From Saprospiraceae bacterium (GTDB taxonomy: Bacteria > Bacteroidota > Bacteroidia > Chitinophagales > Saprospiraceae), in contig JADJPZ010000002.1 of NCBI GenBank assembly GCA_016713025.1, forward strand, positions 617,479-681,478: 64,000 nt of DNA, read 5' to 3'. Below, piece by piece: positions 1-10,400 of the stretch. The first letter of the stretch is position 1. Each line of letters opens with the position of its first letter. Below the pieces are notes generated by a model. That model did no database searches and was not told the origin of the DNA. It saw only the letters and a list, made by a program, of their open reading frames with translations. Position numbers and translations under genes: made by a program.

Positions 1-10
1 ATATATTTTC

Positions 11-349
11 TTACTTTAGCTTATCATTTTCCTTATGTCTTTCATAATCACGCATATTTTTTTTCGCGAAATTTTTTATCAAACTATCTTCCAAATCTAT
101 ACCTGTTTGGTTTGCAAGACAAGTGATAACCCATATGACATCCGCCAGTTCATCTGCCAGTTTGTCCTTTTGCTCTTCGATACTTATTTGATCTCTAAAT
201 GATTGTTCACCATATATTCTTGCCATCAATCTGGCTACCTCTCCTACCTCTTCGGTAAGGATGGCCATATTTGTCAGTTCTGAAAAGTATCTTACTCCCA
301 CAGTATTGATCCAGTGGTCTACATCCTTTTGGTACTTTTTTATATTCAC
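11..349 (-). CDS. MazG-like nucleotide pyrophosphohydrolase
   Basis: A 112-residue all-alpha protein with the two acidic motifs of the MazG/all-alpha NTP pyrophosphatase family: EEVGE near residue 33 and DELADV near residue 65, which together bind the Mg ions. The family hydrolyses (d)NTPs to monophosphates, often as house-cleaning of non-canonical nucleotides. The length fits the short single-domain MazG-like group rather than full E. coli MazG. The start is a GTG that overlaps the TAG stop of the upstream dtd gene by one base (TAGTG), so the two are almost certainly translationally coupled. Both are quality-control enzymes, one for nucleotides and one for aminoacyl-tRNA. The substrate cannot be told from the sequence. 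Confidence 0.88.
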   Translation of the reverse strand: MNIKKYQKDVDHWINTVGVRYFSELTNMAILTEEVGEVARLMARIYGEQSFRDQISIEEQKDKLADELADVIWVITCLANQTGIDLEDSLIKNFAKKNMRDYERHKENDKLK

Positions 350-804
350 TATTCTCTTGTTTTTGAATCCATAATAATAGTCACAGGACCATCATTTATC
401 AAAGAAACTTTCATATCTGCTGCAAAAACTCCAGTTTTTACATTTACAGAAGCAACATCTTTTAATTTTTTACAAAAATATTCATACAAAGGTATTGCAA
501 TATCCGGATGACCTGACTTTATAAATGATGGTCTGTTACCTTTTTTTGTACTTGCATACAATGTAAATTGACTTACAACAAGAAATTCCCCATTTTCTAC
601 TTCACTTATAGATAGATTCATTTTACCATCTTGATCACTAAATATGCGCATAGCAGACAATTTTAATGCCAGCCATGTTGCATCATCTAATGTATCTTCT
701 TTTTCAATACCCAAAAGAACCAATAATCCTTTATTGATTTCTGAGTGGATAGTATCGTCAATGGTTACGCTTGCTTTTAAAACCCTCTGTATGACTACTC
801 TCAT
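349..804 (-). CDS. dtd: D-aminoacyl-tRNA deacylase
   Basis: A 151-residue protein of full family length. It removes D-amino acids mischarged onto tRNA (also glycine from tRNA-Ala), a cytosolic proofreading step. It begins MRVVIQRV and carries the conserved SQFTLYA segment near residue 78 and the NDGPVT motif near residue 138, whose Gly-cisPro dipeptide gives chirality selection. It is followed with a one-base overlap by the mazG-like gene. It is the first gene left of the AT-rich gap and reads away from it. Confidence 0.95.
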   Translation of the reverse strand: MRVVIQRVLKASVTIDDTIHSEINKGLLVLLGIEKEDTLDDATWLALKLSAMRIFSDQDGKMNLSISEVENGEFLVVSQFTLYASTKKGNRPSFIKSGHPDIAIPLYEYFCKKLKDVASVNVKTGVFAADMKVSLINDGPVTIIMDSKTRE

Positions 805-1260
805 TATATCTTATTAACATTTTAATAATTTAATATGTATAAATATTTGATTTTATAATATTTTATATTATTGTTTATCCACACACATTTTGTATAAATA
901 ATTGTAAAAATAGTATATCATTATCATAAAATAAAACTATATATTTTAAAAAAAAAGATATGTACATTTATGATGAGATTTTAACCATACTATCAACATA
1001 TTATATACACTCCAAAATAAATGTGTGTATGTTTATATTTCAAAATGGTAAAATGTTAATTGATTAATATTCAATAATTTAATTTGCAAATATATGTTTA
1101 TAACATGTGAATAAGAATGTATTTTTATTGAAAGTATGTATTATCAACATTTCCACAAGCCTTATAATGATAGTTCTATTTTTAACTTAAAAAAATAATT
1201 ATTAATAGTAAATTTGGCTCAATGACTTTTTAACTTTTAAAATCATAAAATGTATAGCTA
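805..1260. other. AT-rich gap with DnaA boxes, candidate oriC
   Basis: About 450 bases with no gene and extreme AT content lie between divergently transcribed dtd and ctaA. Two perfect matches to the DnaA box TTATNCACA are present: TTATCCACA at 875-883 and, on the other strand, TGTGAATAA at 1106-1114. Four sites with one mismatch lie at 811-819, 1001-1009, 1095-1103 (minus) and 1141-1149. Several long A/T-only runs could serve as an unwinding element. Two parS-type sites lie 2.7 kb to the right. The origin call is inferred; a single-box match is not rare in such AT-rich DNA. Confidence 0.45.
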
Positions 1261-1266
1261 CCTTTG
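1259..1266 (+). promoter_or_regulatory. Possible -7 promoter element upstream of ctaA
   Basis: TACCTTTG matches the Bacteroidota -7 consensus TAnnTTTG exactly and is followed by C, as often seen. No clear TTG element is visible at the usual -33 distance, and the implied leader to ctaA is about 190 bases. The rest of the gap up to 1464 shows no gene. Confidence 0.35.
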
Positions 1267-1464
1267 CATCGATATCTAGATGCCCAATATTGGGAACGAG
1301 ATGTAAGATTTGCTGTTATTTGATAGTTTTATCATTTGACAGTTATAGTGAACAGAAAATATTCTGCAATTAATTTAAATCATAATATATTGTAAATTAA
1401 ATAATTATGATTTTAAATTTTTCGGAATCAATTTTTTGTTTGCTATACAAATGAAACCCAAAAT

Positions 1465-2526
1465 ATGAAATATTCAAAGAGTATTAAAATCTGGCTTTTT
1501 ATAGGGATTGTTATGGTATTTATCCAGGTTATCGTCGGAGGAATAACACGATTGACAGAGTCAGGATTATCGATTACCAAATGGGAAGTAGTGACTGGTA
1601 CACTTCCGCCATTGTCAGAGGGGACATGGAATGATGAATTTTTGAAATATAAACAAACACCTCAATATCTGGAAGTAAACGAAGGGATGAGTTTAGATGA
1701 TTTTAAATTCATATATTTCTGGGAGTATATACATAGATTGTGGGCAAGAGTCATGGGGTTTGTTTTTCTGATACCATTTATTTATTTTTATAGCAAAGGT
1801 ATGATGGATAAACCTCTGATTCGTCATCTTGCCGTTGTTGTATTTTTTGCTTTTCTTGCTGCTATTTTCGGTTGGATTATGGTGGCCAGTGGTTTGGTAG
1901 ATCGACCTTGGGTGAATGCTTATAAATTATCTATCCACTTATTGATTGCAGTTTGTGTTTTTGTTGCACTATTGTGGACGTATTTGAAGGTATTGGACAT
2001 AAATCCTGATATGGTATTTACAGGATCAAATATTTTGAGGACATCCTATGTATTTTTGGGAATAATTCTTTTTCAACTTTTACTTGGCGGAATACTTTCA
2101 GGCATGAAAGCAGCCGTCATTTATCCCACTTGGCCGGATATGAACGGTTCATACCTTCCTGATATTCTTTTTAGTAAGGTAGAATGGAAGCTAAGTAATT
2201 TTTACAATTATGACAGGAATACTTTTATGCCGGCATTGATTCATTTTTTGCATAGAAATACAGCATATTTAATTTTACTATTTGGAGTTTATTTGAGTTT
2301 TAAATTGTATAAAACCTGTTCGGAATCAAGATATACATATATAAAATGGCTCCCATATTTTATTTTAGGAGCGATTTTATTACAAATACTTCTTGGAATA
2401 TTTACAGTTATCAACAGTAAAGGTGCTATCCCTGTTTCTTGGGGTGTAATGCATCAGGCTGGTGCCTTAGGTCTTATGACTGTAACTGTTTTTACAATAT
2501 TTGTACTTAGGATTAAAAAATTATAG
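1465..2526 (+). CDS. ctaA: Heme A synthase (COX15/CtaA)
   Basis: A 353-residue polytopic membrane protein with about eight transmembrane helices. It oxidises the C8 methyl of heme O to the formyl group of heme A, the cofactor of aa3-type terminal oxidases. The N-terminal GGITRLTESGLSITKW is a family signature. Conserved histidines occur in EYIHRLWARV (near residue 90), in the helix containing KLSIHLL, in IHFLHRNTAY and in MHQAGAL, matching the heme-binding histidines of the two four-helix halves. The start has no Shine-Dalgarno sequence, as is usual in this phylum. It implies an aerobic respiratory chain. Confidence 0.95.
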   Translation: MKYSKSIKIWLFIGIVMVFIQVIVGGITRLTESGLSITKWEVVTGTLPPLSEGTWNDEFLKYKQTPQYLEVNEGMSLDDFKFIYFWEYIHRLWARVMGFVFLIPFIYFYSKGMMDKPLIRHLAVVVFFAFLAAIFGWIMVASGLVDRPWVNAYKLSIHLLIAVCVFVALLWTYLKVLDINPDMVFTGSNILRTSYVFLGIILFQLLLGGILSGMKAAVIYPTWPDMNGSYLPDILFSKVEWKLSNFYNYDRNTFMPALIHFLHRNTAYLILLFGVYLSFKLYKTCSESRYTYIKWLPYFILGAILLQILLGIFTVINSKGAIPVSWGVMHQAGALGLMTVTVFTIFVLRIKKL

Positions 2527-2562
2527 AAATACAACTTATATTGGGGCATTATTTTATAGACT

Positions 2563-3375
2563 ATGGCAACGCATAATATAATTGAAGAAGGTAGATTCCG
2601 ATATGCAGAATCGGGAGATAAAGGTGGTACTCCTTTTATATTGTTACATGGATTATTAGGAGCTTTAAGTAATTTTGATGGTATAGTTAAACACTTTTCT
2701 GAGAGCCATAATGTATTAGTACCTATTCTTCCAATTTTTGAAATTTCCTTGAGAAGCTTGTCTGTCATGAAATTGGTAGAGTACGTGGAAGAATTTATAG
2801 AATATAAGGGTTACAAAGAAGTGCATTTACTTGGTAATTCTTTAGGTGGTCATATCGCTCAACTCTATACTTTGAAGAACCCTGATAGAGTAAGGAGTAT
2901 GATTTTGACTGGAAGCAGTGGACTTTTTGAAAGTGCTATGGGTACCACATTTCCCAAGAGAGGAAATTATGAATATATGAAACAAAAGGCAGAGAGCGTA
3001 TTTTATGATCCTGCTATAGCTACAAAGGAATTGGTTGATCAAATATATGAAACCGTAAATGATTTAAAGAGAGCTATGTGTGTTGTGGCACTTGCAAAAT
3101 CTGCTGTTAGACACAATCTGGAGGATAGATTGGATAATATTAAAGTGCCTACATTCTTGGTTTGGGGTATACAGGATAATGTTACTCCTATTTGGGTTGG
3201 TGAAAAATTTAACGAATTAATCCCAAATTCTGAATTGGTTAAAGTAGACAAATGTGGGCATGCCCCTATGATGGAACGCCCGGATGCATTTAATAAGGCA
3301 TTAGGATCGTTTGTAAAAAGAGTAGAGAGTGATACTTTTGTCGTGAACGAAAAACAAGCTACTATCATTTCTTAG
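2563..3375 (+). CDS. Alpha/beta hydrolase
   Basis: A 270-residue alpha/beta-hydrolase-fold protein. Visible elements are the oxyanion-hole segment LLHGLLG near residue 27, the nucleophile elbow GNSLGG (Ser near residue 93), a candidate Asp in WGIQDNVTP (near residue 207) and the catalytic His in CGHAPMMERP (near residue 234). The order and spacing fit a serine hydrolase or esterase; the substrate is unknown. It lies 36 bases after ctaA and may share its transcript. Confidence 0.85.
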   Translation: MATHNIIEEGRFRYAESGDKGGTPFILLHGLLGALSNFDGIVKHFSESHNVLVPILPIFEISLRSLSVMKLVEYVEEFIEYKGYKEVHLLGNSLGGHIAQLYTLKNPDRVRSMILTGSSGLFESAMGTTFPKRGNYEYMKQKAESVFYDPAIATKELVDQIYETVNDLKRAMCVVALAKSAVRHNLEDRLDNIKVPTFLVWGIQDNVTPIWVGEKFNELIPNSELVKVDKCGHAPMMERPDAFNKALGSFVKRVESDTFVVNEKQATIIS

Positions 3376-3418
3376 AAAATATTCTTATTAGTGCGTATAA
3401 TAAATTCACAAGTTCATA

Positions 3419-3505
3419 TTTTCTTCCCCGCTACCCTGATTCCCTAAAGAGCCTGTCAAGCTACGCTTGAGACGATCCACCCAATCCAACCACGTTTTTA
3501 TCGTC
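3419..3505. repeat. Dispersed repeat copy (diverged)
   Basis: This segment resembles units found at 54605, 56477 and 56690. All contain a C-rich 'gctaccc...attccc' stretch, then a short inverted repeat (here AGCTACGCT; elsewhere AAGCATAGCTT) and a 'gacgaycca(c)cc' stretch. This copy is diverged. It is non-coding and its role is unknown. The rest of 3506-3769 shows nothing recognisable. Confidence 0.45.
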
Positions 3506-3769
3506 TATTAAGGTTAATGTTATATACACTTCTTATTGAGGGATTGTTCTTCTAATCACAACTTACCTTTTATTGTTTTATTATGTTATTTTTTGGAATA
3601 CCTAAATTTCAAGAATTGCGTTTTATTGTCCATTCATAAGGTTTATTGCTCTCACTTGTTAAAAAGTCAGAATAGCATTAGATCTAAAAATGGAGTGGTA
3701 TGAAAGTAATAAACTTCTGAGATAAGAGAATGTAGTAAAATATTTTTGGAAGTAGGTCAGATATAAACA

Positions 3770-3803
3770 AAAAAAGGCAGGCGATTGCTCACCTACCTTT
3801 TTG
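3770..3803. terminator. Candidate rho-independent terminator
   Basis: An A-run followed by an imperfect hairpin and a T-run (AAAAAGGCAGG ... CCTACCTTTTT) can end transcription from either side. It has one mispair in the stem. Confidence 0.5.
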
Positions 3804-3949
3804 CTAACTTATTTATCGTTGCAAATATAAATGTTTTTGGATTAACATTGTATTTAGAATAATAAAATATTCTTTAAATTAATAGAAATAATTTAACTGT
3901 CCTTCACTGCCCTGTTAAGTGATTTATATGATACAGTATACTGGATGGA

Positions 3950-3990
3950 TGTTTCACGTGGAACATAATTCCAATATTCCACGTGAAACA
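3950..3990. promoter_or_regulatory. Two parS (ParB-binding) sites
   Basis: TGTTTCACGTGGAACA at 3950-3965 is, read on the minus strand, TGTTCCACGTGAAACA, a canonical bacterial parS sequence. TATTCCACGTGAAACA at 3975-3990 differs from it by one base. The two 16-mers are separated by nine bases and oriented oppositely. ParB loads on such sites to organise and segregate the origin region. Two near-perfect copies this close are very unlikely by chance. They lie between the hydrolase gene and uvrA, outside any convincing gene. Confidence 0.88.
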
Positions 3991-4202
3991 TTAATTTTAC
4001 CAACAAGATACTATAAATCTTTTCATAACAAGCTTTGCTCAGTCTTTACTCAAAATCGCTACGATGAAAAGAACTTTTTAAAAACAGATTATTTTAATAA
4101 CTCCTAACAATATGCTCTGAAACAGTCTATATTTGATCGAAACCGATGCACCTACTTTACAATAAAATATTGGAAAAAACACAATATAAACTGGCTATTA
4201 TC

Positions 4203-7031
4203 CTATAAAAACTGACCGGTATATGATCCTTCTATATTTTTGAGTTCTTCAGGTCTCCCTTCGAAAATCAGATTTCCTCCGCCTTTTCCTCCTTCAGGAC
4301 CCAAATCTATAACCCAGTCTGCAGCTCGGATGACTTCCATATTGTGCTCCACTATGAGTACAGTATGACCATTTTCAACCAATGAATTAAAGGCATCCAT
4401 GAGTTTATTGATATCGTGAAAGTGAAGACCCGTGGTAGGTTCATCGAAAATAAAAAATATATTCTTTGACAAATATTCTTTCGTAAGAAAACTAGCTAGT
4501 TTTACCCTCTGTGCCTCGCCACCAGAGAGCGTATTACTTGATTGGCCTAACTTAATATATCCCAGTCCTACATCAAACAACGGTTGAAGCCGGGCTAAAA
4601 TATTCTTTTTGGATTTGAAAAAATCCAATGACTCTTCAATAGTCATGTCAAGCAATTCAAAAATATTCTTTTCCTGATAAGTCACTTCCAGTACTTCTCT
4701 TTTGAATCTTTTACCACCACATTCATCACAAGTCAAAGTGACATCTGCCAGGAACTGCATCTCTACTGTAAGATATCCGTCTCCCTTGCATGTTTCACAC
4801 CTACCACCTTCTACATTGAATGAAAAATGTTTAGGTTCAAAGCCTTTGATCTTGGAGAGCTGTTGATCAGCGTATAGTTTTCTGATGTCATCATAAGCCT
4901 TAACGTAGGTTACAGGATTGGATCTGGATGATTTCCCGATAGGACTTTGGCTTACCATCTCTACCATTTTGATATTGCGGACATCTCCGGATATTTGATC
5001 ATGTTTGCCAGGAGCATATGCGACAGGATCATTTATAAGTAACTTAAGACCCGGATACAGTATATGTTTTACCAAACTTGTTTTACCTGAGCCAGACACA
5101 CCCGTAACAACTGTCATTGTCTGTAATGGTATAGTCACATCAATGTTTTTGAGATTATGTTGCCGTGCGCCTTTAATGATCAGTTTCTGAAGTATTTTTC
5201 TTTTCGCCTCAGGTACATATATCTTTCTGATACCTGTAAGATAGTCCGATGTAAGATTATCTTTAATGCCTTTGATAAAATCAGAATAATTGCCGGGATA
5301 GACTAAATTACCTCCATGTACTCCTGCTTCAGGGCCTATATCAACGATGTAATCAGCGTTGCGTATTACAGCTTCTTCATGTTCTATTACCACTACAGTA
5401 TTGCCCAGATCCCTTAATTTCTTGAGAACAGCTACTAACTTTTCAGTATCCTTTGGATGAAGTCCTACACTTGGTTCGTCAAGTATGTATAAAGAGTTTG
5501 TAAGGTTACTTCCTAAAGTTCGTGTGAGGTTGATACGTTGGGTTTCACCACCACTCAAAGTGGCTGCAAGCCTGTCAAGCGTAAGGTATCCCAATCCAAT
5601 TTGTACCATTGTATTCAGCCTGCTTTTTATTTCAGAAAGAATTCTTTCAGCGATCTTTTGATCATAATCACTGAGTTTTATCGAGTCAATAAAAGATAGA
5701 AGGTCATCTATCGGTATATGTATGAGTTTCGTAATATCAGTATCATTTATTTTTACATAAGTGGCTTCTTTTCTCAAACGACCTCCCTTGCATACATTGC
5801 ACACTGTTTTCCCTCTGTATCTGGACAACATGACCCGATTTTGAATTTTATATGCTCCATCTTCGAGTTCCTGAAAAAATGCATCTATTCCATCAAAATA
5901 ATCATTTCCTTTCCATAGTAAATCTTTTTGAGTGTCTGTGAGTTCTTTATATGCTTTGTGTACAGGAAAAACAAATTTGTCCGCATTCATGATCAATTGA
6001 TTCCACCACATTTTTCCCTTTTCGCCTCTCCAGCAAGCAATGGCTTCCTGATAGATTGACAAGTCTTCATCAGGGATAACTTTATCAGGATCAATACCCA
6101 GCATTTTACCATAACCTTCACATTTGGGACATGCGCCATACGGATTGTTAAAATTGAAAAGTTGGTGTGTCGGTTCAAGAAAGATTATGCCATCAAGCTC
6201 AAATCTGTTGTTGAAATATTTTTCTTCTGCATCGGGTGTAAAAATAAAACACTCACCCTCAGATTCAGAAAAAGCGATCTGCACCGAATCTGCAATTCGT
6301 TTTTTGTTATCTTCTTTATCATCAACTACAAATCGATCTATCAATACTCTAAGACCACTTTTATCTTGGTTTAACACGGATTTTGATAAGTCTATCGATG
6401 TATCAGACAGCACATCTTCAATGGAAATTATTTCACCTTTTTTTAACAATCGGCTGTATCCCTTCTGAAGTAACAAATTCAATTCCTGACCCAAAGTTCG
6501 TTCATGGCGATACTGAAGAGGAATCAATAGCTGTACTTTTGTGTCTGGCGGCAATGAACAGATATAGTTAACTACTTCTGTAACATCGTGTTTTTTGACA
6601 ATGTCTCCGGAGACCGGCGAAATGGTTTTACCAATTCGTGCATACAACAATCTCAAGTAGTCATACACTTCTGTCATTGATCCCACTGTTGACCTTGCAT
6701 TGGATGTACTGACTTTTTGTTCTACAGCTATGGCGGGGCAGATTCCTTTGATGTAATCTACTTCCGGTTTTTTCATCCTATCGAGAAACTGGCGGGCATA
6801 TGATGATAGACTCTCTACATAGCGCCTTTGACCTTCAGCATAGAGCGTATCAATGATGAGAGAAGATTTACCTGAGCCGGAAACTCCGGTAACGACTACT
6901 AGTTTATTTTTTGGAATATTTAGCTCTATGTTTTTTAAATTATTGGACCTCGCACCTTTGATGTGTATGAAGTTGCGGAGGATTTGTTTGTCGTCTATGT
7001 TGTCAGTAGCGATAATAGTATCAGTAATCAT
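4203..7031 (-). CDS. uvrA: Excinuclease ABC subunit A
   Basis: A 942-residue UvrA, the damage-recognition ATPase of nucleotide excision repair. The first ABC module has GVSGSGKSS near residue 48 and LSGGETQR plus LYILDEPSVGLH in its second half. The second module has GVSGSGKTS, then LSGGEAQR and FIFDEPTTGLH. Zinc-binding cysteines are visible in CPKCEGYG, CNVCKGG, CETCKGDG and CDECGGKR. An upstream in-frame Met at 7070 would add 13 residues (MCNSDAS...) not expected in the family, so the Met at 7031 is preferred. The gene is intact and single. The 4108-4202 gap holds nothing recognisable. Confidence 0.97.
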   Translation of the reverse strand: MITDTIIATDNIDDKQILRNFIHIKGARSNNLKNIELNIPKNKLVVVTGVSGSGKSSLIIDTLYAEGQRRYVESLSSYARQFLDRMKKPEVDYIKGICPAIAVEQKVSTSNARSTVGSMTEVYDYLRLLYARIGKTISPVSGDIVKKHDVTEVVNYICSLPPDTKVQLLIPLQYRHERTLGQELNLLLQKGYSRLLKKGEIISIEDVLSDTSIDLSKSVLNQDKSGLRVLIDRFVVDDKEDNKKRIADSVQIAFSESEGECFIFTPDAEEKYFNNRFELDGIIFLEPTHQLFNFNNPYGACPKCEGYGKMLGIDPDKVIPDEDLSIYQEAIACWRGEKGKMWWNQLIMNADKFVFPVHKAYKELTDTQKDLLWKGNDYFDGIDAFFQELEDGAYKIQNRVMLSRYRGKTVCNVCKGGRLRKEATYVKINDTDITKLIHIPIDDLLSFIDSIKLSDYDQKIAERILSEIKSRLNTMVQIGLGYLTLDRLAATLSGGETQRINLTRTLGSNLTNSLYILDEPSVGLHPKDTEKLVAVLKKLRDLGNTVVVIEHEEAVIRNADYIVDIGPEAGVHGGNLVYPGNYSDFIKGIKDNLTSDYLTGIRKIYVPEAKRKILQKLIIKGARQHNLKNIDVTIPLQTMTVVTGVSGSGKTSLVKHILYPGLKLLINDPVAYAPGKHDQISGDVRNIKMVEMVSQSPIGKSSRSNPVTYVKAYDDIRKLYADQQLSKIKGFEPKHFSFNVEGGRCETCKGDGYLTVEMQFLADVTLTCDECGGKRFKREVLEVTYQEKNIFELLDMTIEESLDFFKSKKNILARLQPLFDVGLGYIKLGQSSNTLSGGEAQRVKLASFLTKEYLSKNIFFIFDEPTTGLHFHDINKLMDAFNSLVENGHTVLIVEHNMEVIRAADWVIDLGPEGGKGGGNLIFEGRPEELKNIEGSYTGQFL

Positions 7032-7187
7032 AAAGGATAAAAATTGGTATGATGCATCCGAGTTGCACAAATAGTAAAGGCAGATATATAAAGTATTATG
7101 CGAGTAACAAAGTTCAACACTTTTTTGGATTTATTGCTCTTATCCAGCAAGTATTATAAAATTTGTAATGTAAAGTTATGCCCAAAC

Positions 7188-7265
7188 TAAGAATATGTTT
7201 AAATTTTTATTGCCAGAACCATAATCTCTTGATTTACAACTAAGAAAAATTTTAAACATATTCTA
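7188..7265. repeat. Inverted repeat, possible miniature element
   Basis: Arms at 7188-7208 and 7245-7265 are near-perfect reverse complements (core AGAATATGTTTAAA / TTTAAACATATTCT) around a 36-base spacer. Related strings with ATGTTTAAAWTTT occur near 12040 and 40936. Non-coding; it may be a small mobile repeat or a terminator-like structure. The remainder of 7071-7407 shows no gene. Confidence 0.45.
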
Positions 7266-7407
7266 AATTGGTTTGTGAAAAATGGTGTAAACAACATTAT
7301 GATTTTGAGCTTAGTGAATACATAATTTTTATCAAAATAAAATTACTATCGATATAAAGGATAAATCAACTCACATTATTAAAATACATTATTTATAAAT
7401 CTGGCAC

Positions 7408-7415
7408 AATCTTTG
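7408..7415 (+). promoter_or_regulatory. Possible -7 element of the HYR gene
   Basis: AATCTTTG matches TAnnTTTG in seven of eight positions. The implied leader of about 75 bases contains an 8-bp inverted repeat, TTATTCAA (7441) and TTGAATAA (about 7480), close to the start codon, which could fold over the initiation region. Confidence 0.3.
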
Positions 7416-7498
7416 TTTTATGTTAAAAGTAAGATTTGATTTATTCAAGGTCCCTTCCCAAAAACGTGACCATTTTTCATTGAATAAACCATTTTATT

Positions 7499-10400
7499 AT
7501 GAAGCAAAAGCATGTATTCCTGAAGCATCTGACATATATTGTGAGTATGGCTTCTTTGCTGATTCCCACAGCAAACCTATTAAATCTGAACAGTATTTTA
7601 TTTTCAAATGAGGGGAACCATCCCAAAAACGTCGACCTCACCATTCCTGATGCAGTTACATGTCCTAGTACACAAACTTTTTATGTAGGAAGTAATTGTA
7701 CGGTCAATGTGATTGCAAATAGACCAACAGCAAGTATACCACCTCCTCCTGTAAGTTGCCCGATTTCGCGACTTGCATATACAATTGATGGAGGTCCAGA
7801 GATTGTGGTAACCCCAGACATAGGAGGTAATTATCCTTTAACTATTGATATAGGGCCAAGATCAGTGGATACTTTTATCATAAGATGGGTGGTAGATGAT
7901 TGTGAAACTCCCAATAATATTTGTAATCATCTAATTATGATCAGAGATACTACTCCTCCAGTTTTGACTTGTCCTGGAAATATTACTGTAGGAACAGATC
8001 TCAACGGAAGATTAATTGCTCAAAGGATGCCGACTGTCAGGGTAGATTTTGGACCGCCAACTGTCACTGAAAATTGCAGTTTCAGTATTTCCGATATTGT
8101 TAATAATTATACTGGTAATAGCGACACGATAGCAAATTTTCCGTTAGGTACAACAATGGTATGTTGGAAAGCAAAAGACAGATATGGTAATTTAGCAAAA
8201 GAATGTTGTCACACAGTAACAGTAATAGATAATGTACCACCTGTCATCACTTGTCCGTCCGATACCATAAAAGTTCAATGTCCTACTCCACTCCCTTCCC
8301 CTTACTCCACTTTTATGGCTTTCAGAGCAGCAGGAGGCAGTGCTACTGATGATGTGAGACTTGACTCCACGTCATTCAGATGGGTACGAGATGAAACCAG
8401 AGACAGTACTTGTGCTAATAGGAAACTGATAAGAAGACACTATACCATTAGAGATACCTCCGGAAATGCAGATACCTGCTATCAGGTGATTTCTATCCGT
8501 GATACCATCCCACCCACCCTTATTTGTAAAGATTCAACAATTTACTTGGGAAACACGGGCACGGTAGCAGGTTTTCATTTGTGGACATTGGTATCCAGTA
8601 CTACGGATAACTGTGGAGGAATAGTCAGAATTATTACCCCACATCCTGATATAGTAAACTTTAATTGTACGCATGCTGCCGTCAATAATGGAAGAGTACC
8701 CATCACAATTACAGTAAGAGATACATGTGGTAATATGGCTACCTGTACTGCCACTGTAACTGTAAGAGATACCATCAAACCGACCATCAATTGCCCTATC
8801 AATATAACAGCAAGTACTTCAGGAGCAACTTGTGCATCAGTGGTCAATTATAACGTCACAGCGATGGATAATTGTGGTCCGATCACACCAGTAAGAACGG
8901 CTGGTATGGCTTCTGGTTCATCATTTCCGGTGGGAATACATACAATTACCCATACAGCGACTGATCCATCAGGAAATTCTGCTACATGTTCATTTACCAT
9001 AACAGTGATGGATATGATTAATCCTACCATTTCCTGTATAGCAGTAGATAGTGTAGGACTCAATGATAGTTGTTATATGACTGTCCCTGACCTGAGACCA
9101 AAAGTAACATACGGTGATAATTGTGGTGGAAACATAACGCTCACCCAAACTCCTTTGGCAGGATCTGTCATACCTTCCAGACATGACAGTGTACATACCT
9201 TTATTTTTACAGTAACCGATACGAGCGGTCTGACTGCAGTATGCACCACATTAGTAACAGCGAAAGATAAACTGGGGCCGGACATTGTATGTATACCTAA
9301 ACGTATCATTTCCTTAAGTACTAATCAGGCTACAGTAACCGCACAGTCCTTCATCACAAGTGCAATTGATAAATGTGGTGGTACTCTTTCTTACCAAGCA
9401 AGAAGGATGGGTAAAATATGCGGATCCAATGTAGATGATGATTTTGGCCCGACAGTCGATTTCTGCTGCGATGACGTCAATGATACCATTATGGTAGTAG
9501 TAAGAGTGAGTGATCTGAGAGGTAATTTTACAGAATGTATGGATACTGTGATAGTAAGGGATCTGGTTAAACCGACGATCATTCACAAATTACCGGATGT
9601 TACCATCAGTTGTGAATATCCATATGATATCCGCAACCTAAGTCAATTTGGGACATATGAACATCAGGATTCGGTCAGAAAAACAATTACGATTACCGAT
9701 CCATCCAATCCTTCATCACCAACCATTTATCAAAATGGGGTATTCAATGAAAATTGTCCGGATATACGACAGTTTGAATTAGTTGAAACTAGAGGACTCA
9801 ATATGTGTAATATCGGAAGAATAGAGCGGAATTTTTATATCCTGGATGGTGCAAACAATATAGAAACTGATACTCAATTTATTTATATCGTAGATTTTCA
9901 CAAGTTTAATGAAAGCAACATCACATGGCCACCGGCGCAAGTGGATTATTATGACTGTCAGAGAGCAGTACCGGATACAGCAGTCACCAAGTCACCTGTC
10001 TTAAGAAATGACAGATGCAGTCAGGCTGCTGCAACTTTTGTGGATCAGCCATTCAATAATCCAGCATATTGTAAAGCAATCCTCAGGACATGGACAGTCA
10101 TCGACTGGTGCCAGTATAAGACCAATACTCCTGGCAGTCCAGGAAAGTGGACCTTTGACCAGATAATAGTGATAAGGGATACTGTGGCGCCTCAAATCAC
10201 TTCCCATTTACCTGATTTTACACTGTGTACATCTAATGATGAGTGTATATCTGCTCCAATGGGATTTAGAAGAACTCAGGCTACAGATAATTGTACACCT
10301 AATAACCAATTACTTTGGTCTTATAAACTTGATTTATTTAATGATGGAGGTACACCTGAATTTTCAGGAAAAGATGAAATTATAACGCGAAGCTTTCCCA

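Noticed and set aside
3770..3826. A minus-strand small RNA (TATATTTG motif at 3819-3826 plus terminator hairpin)
   Set aside because: The implied transcript is only about 40-50 bases and there is no other support.
3919..4107. A 62-codon plus-strand reading frame
   Set aside because: It runs through both parS sites, has no family resemblance and no ribosome-binding signal.
7420..7611. A 63-codon frame at the start of the HYR gene
   Set aside because: It overlaps the signal peptide of the HYR protein in another frame and has no features of its own.
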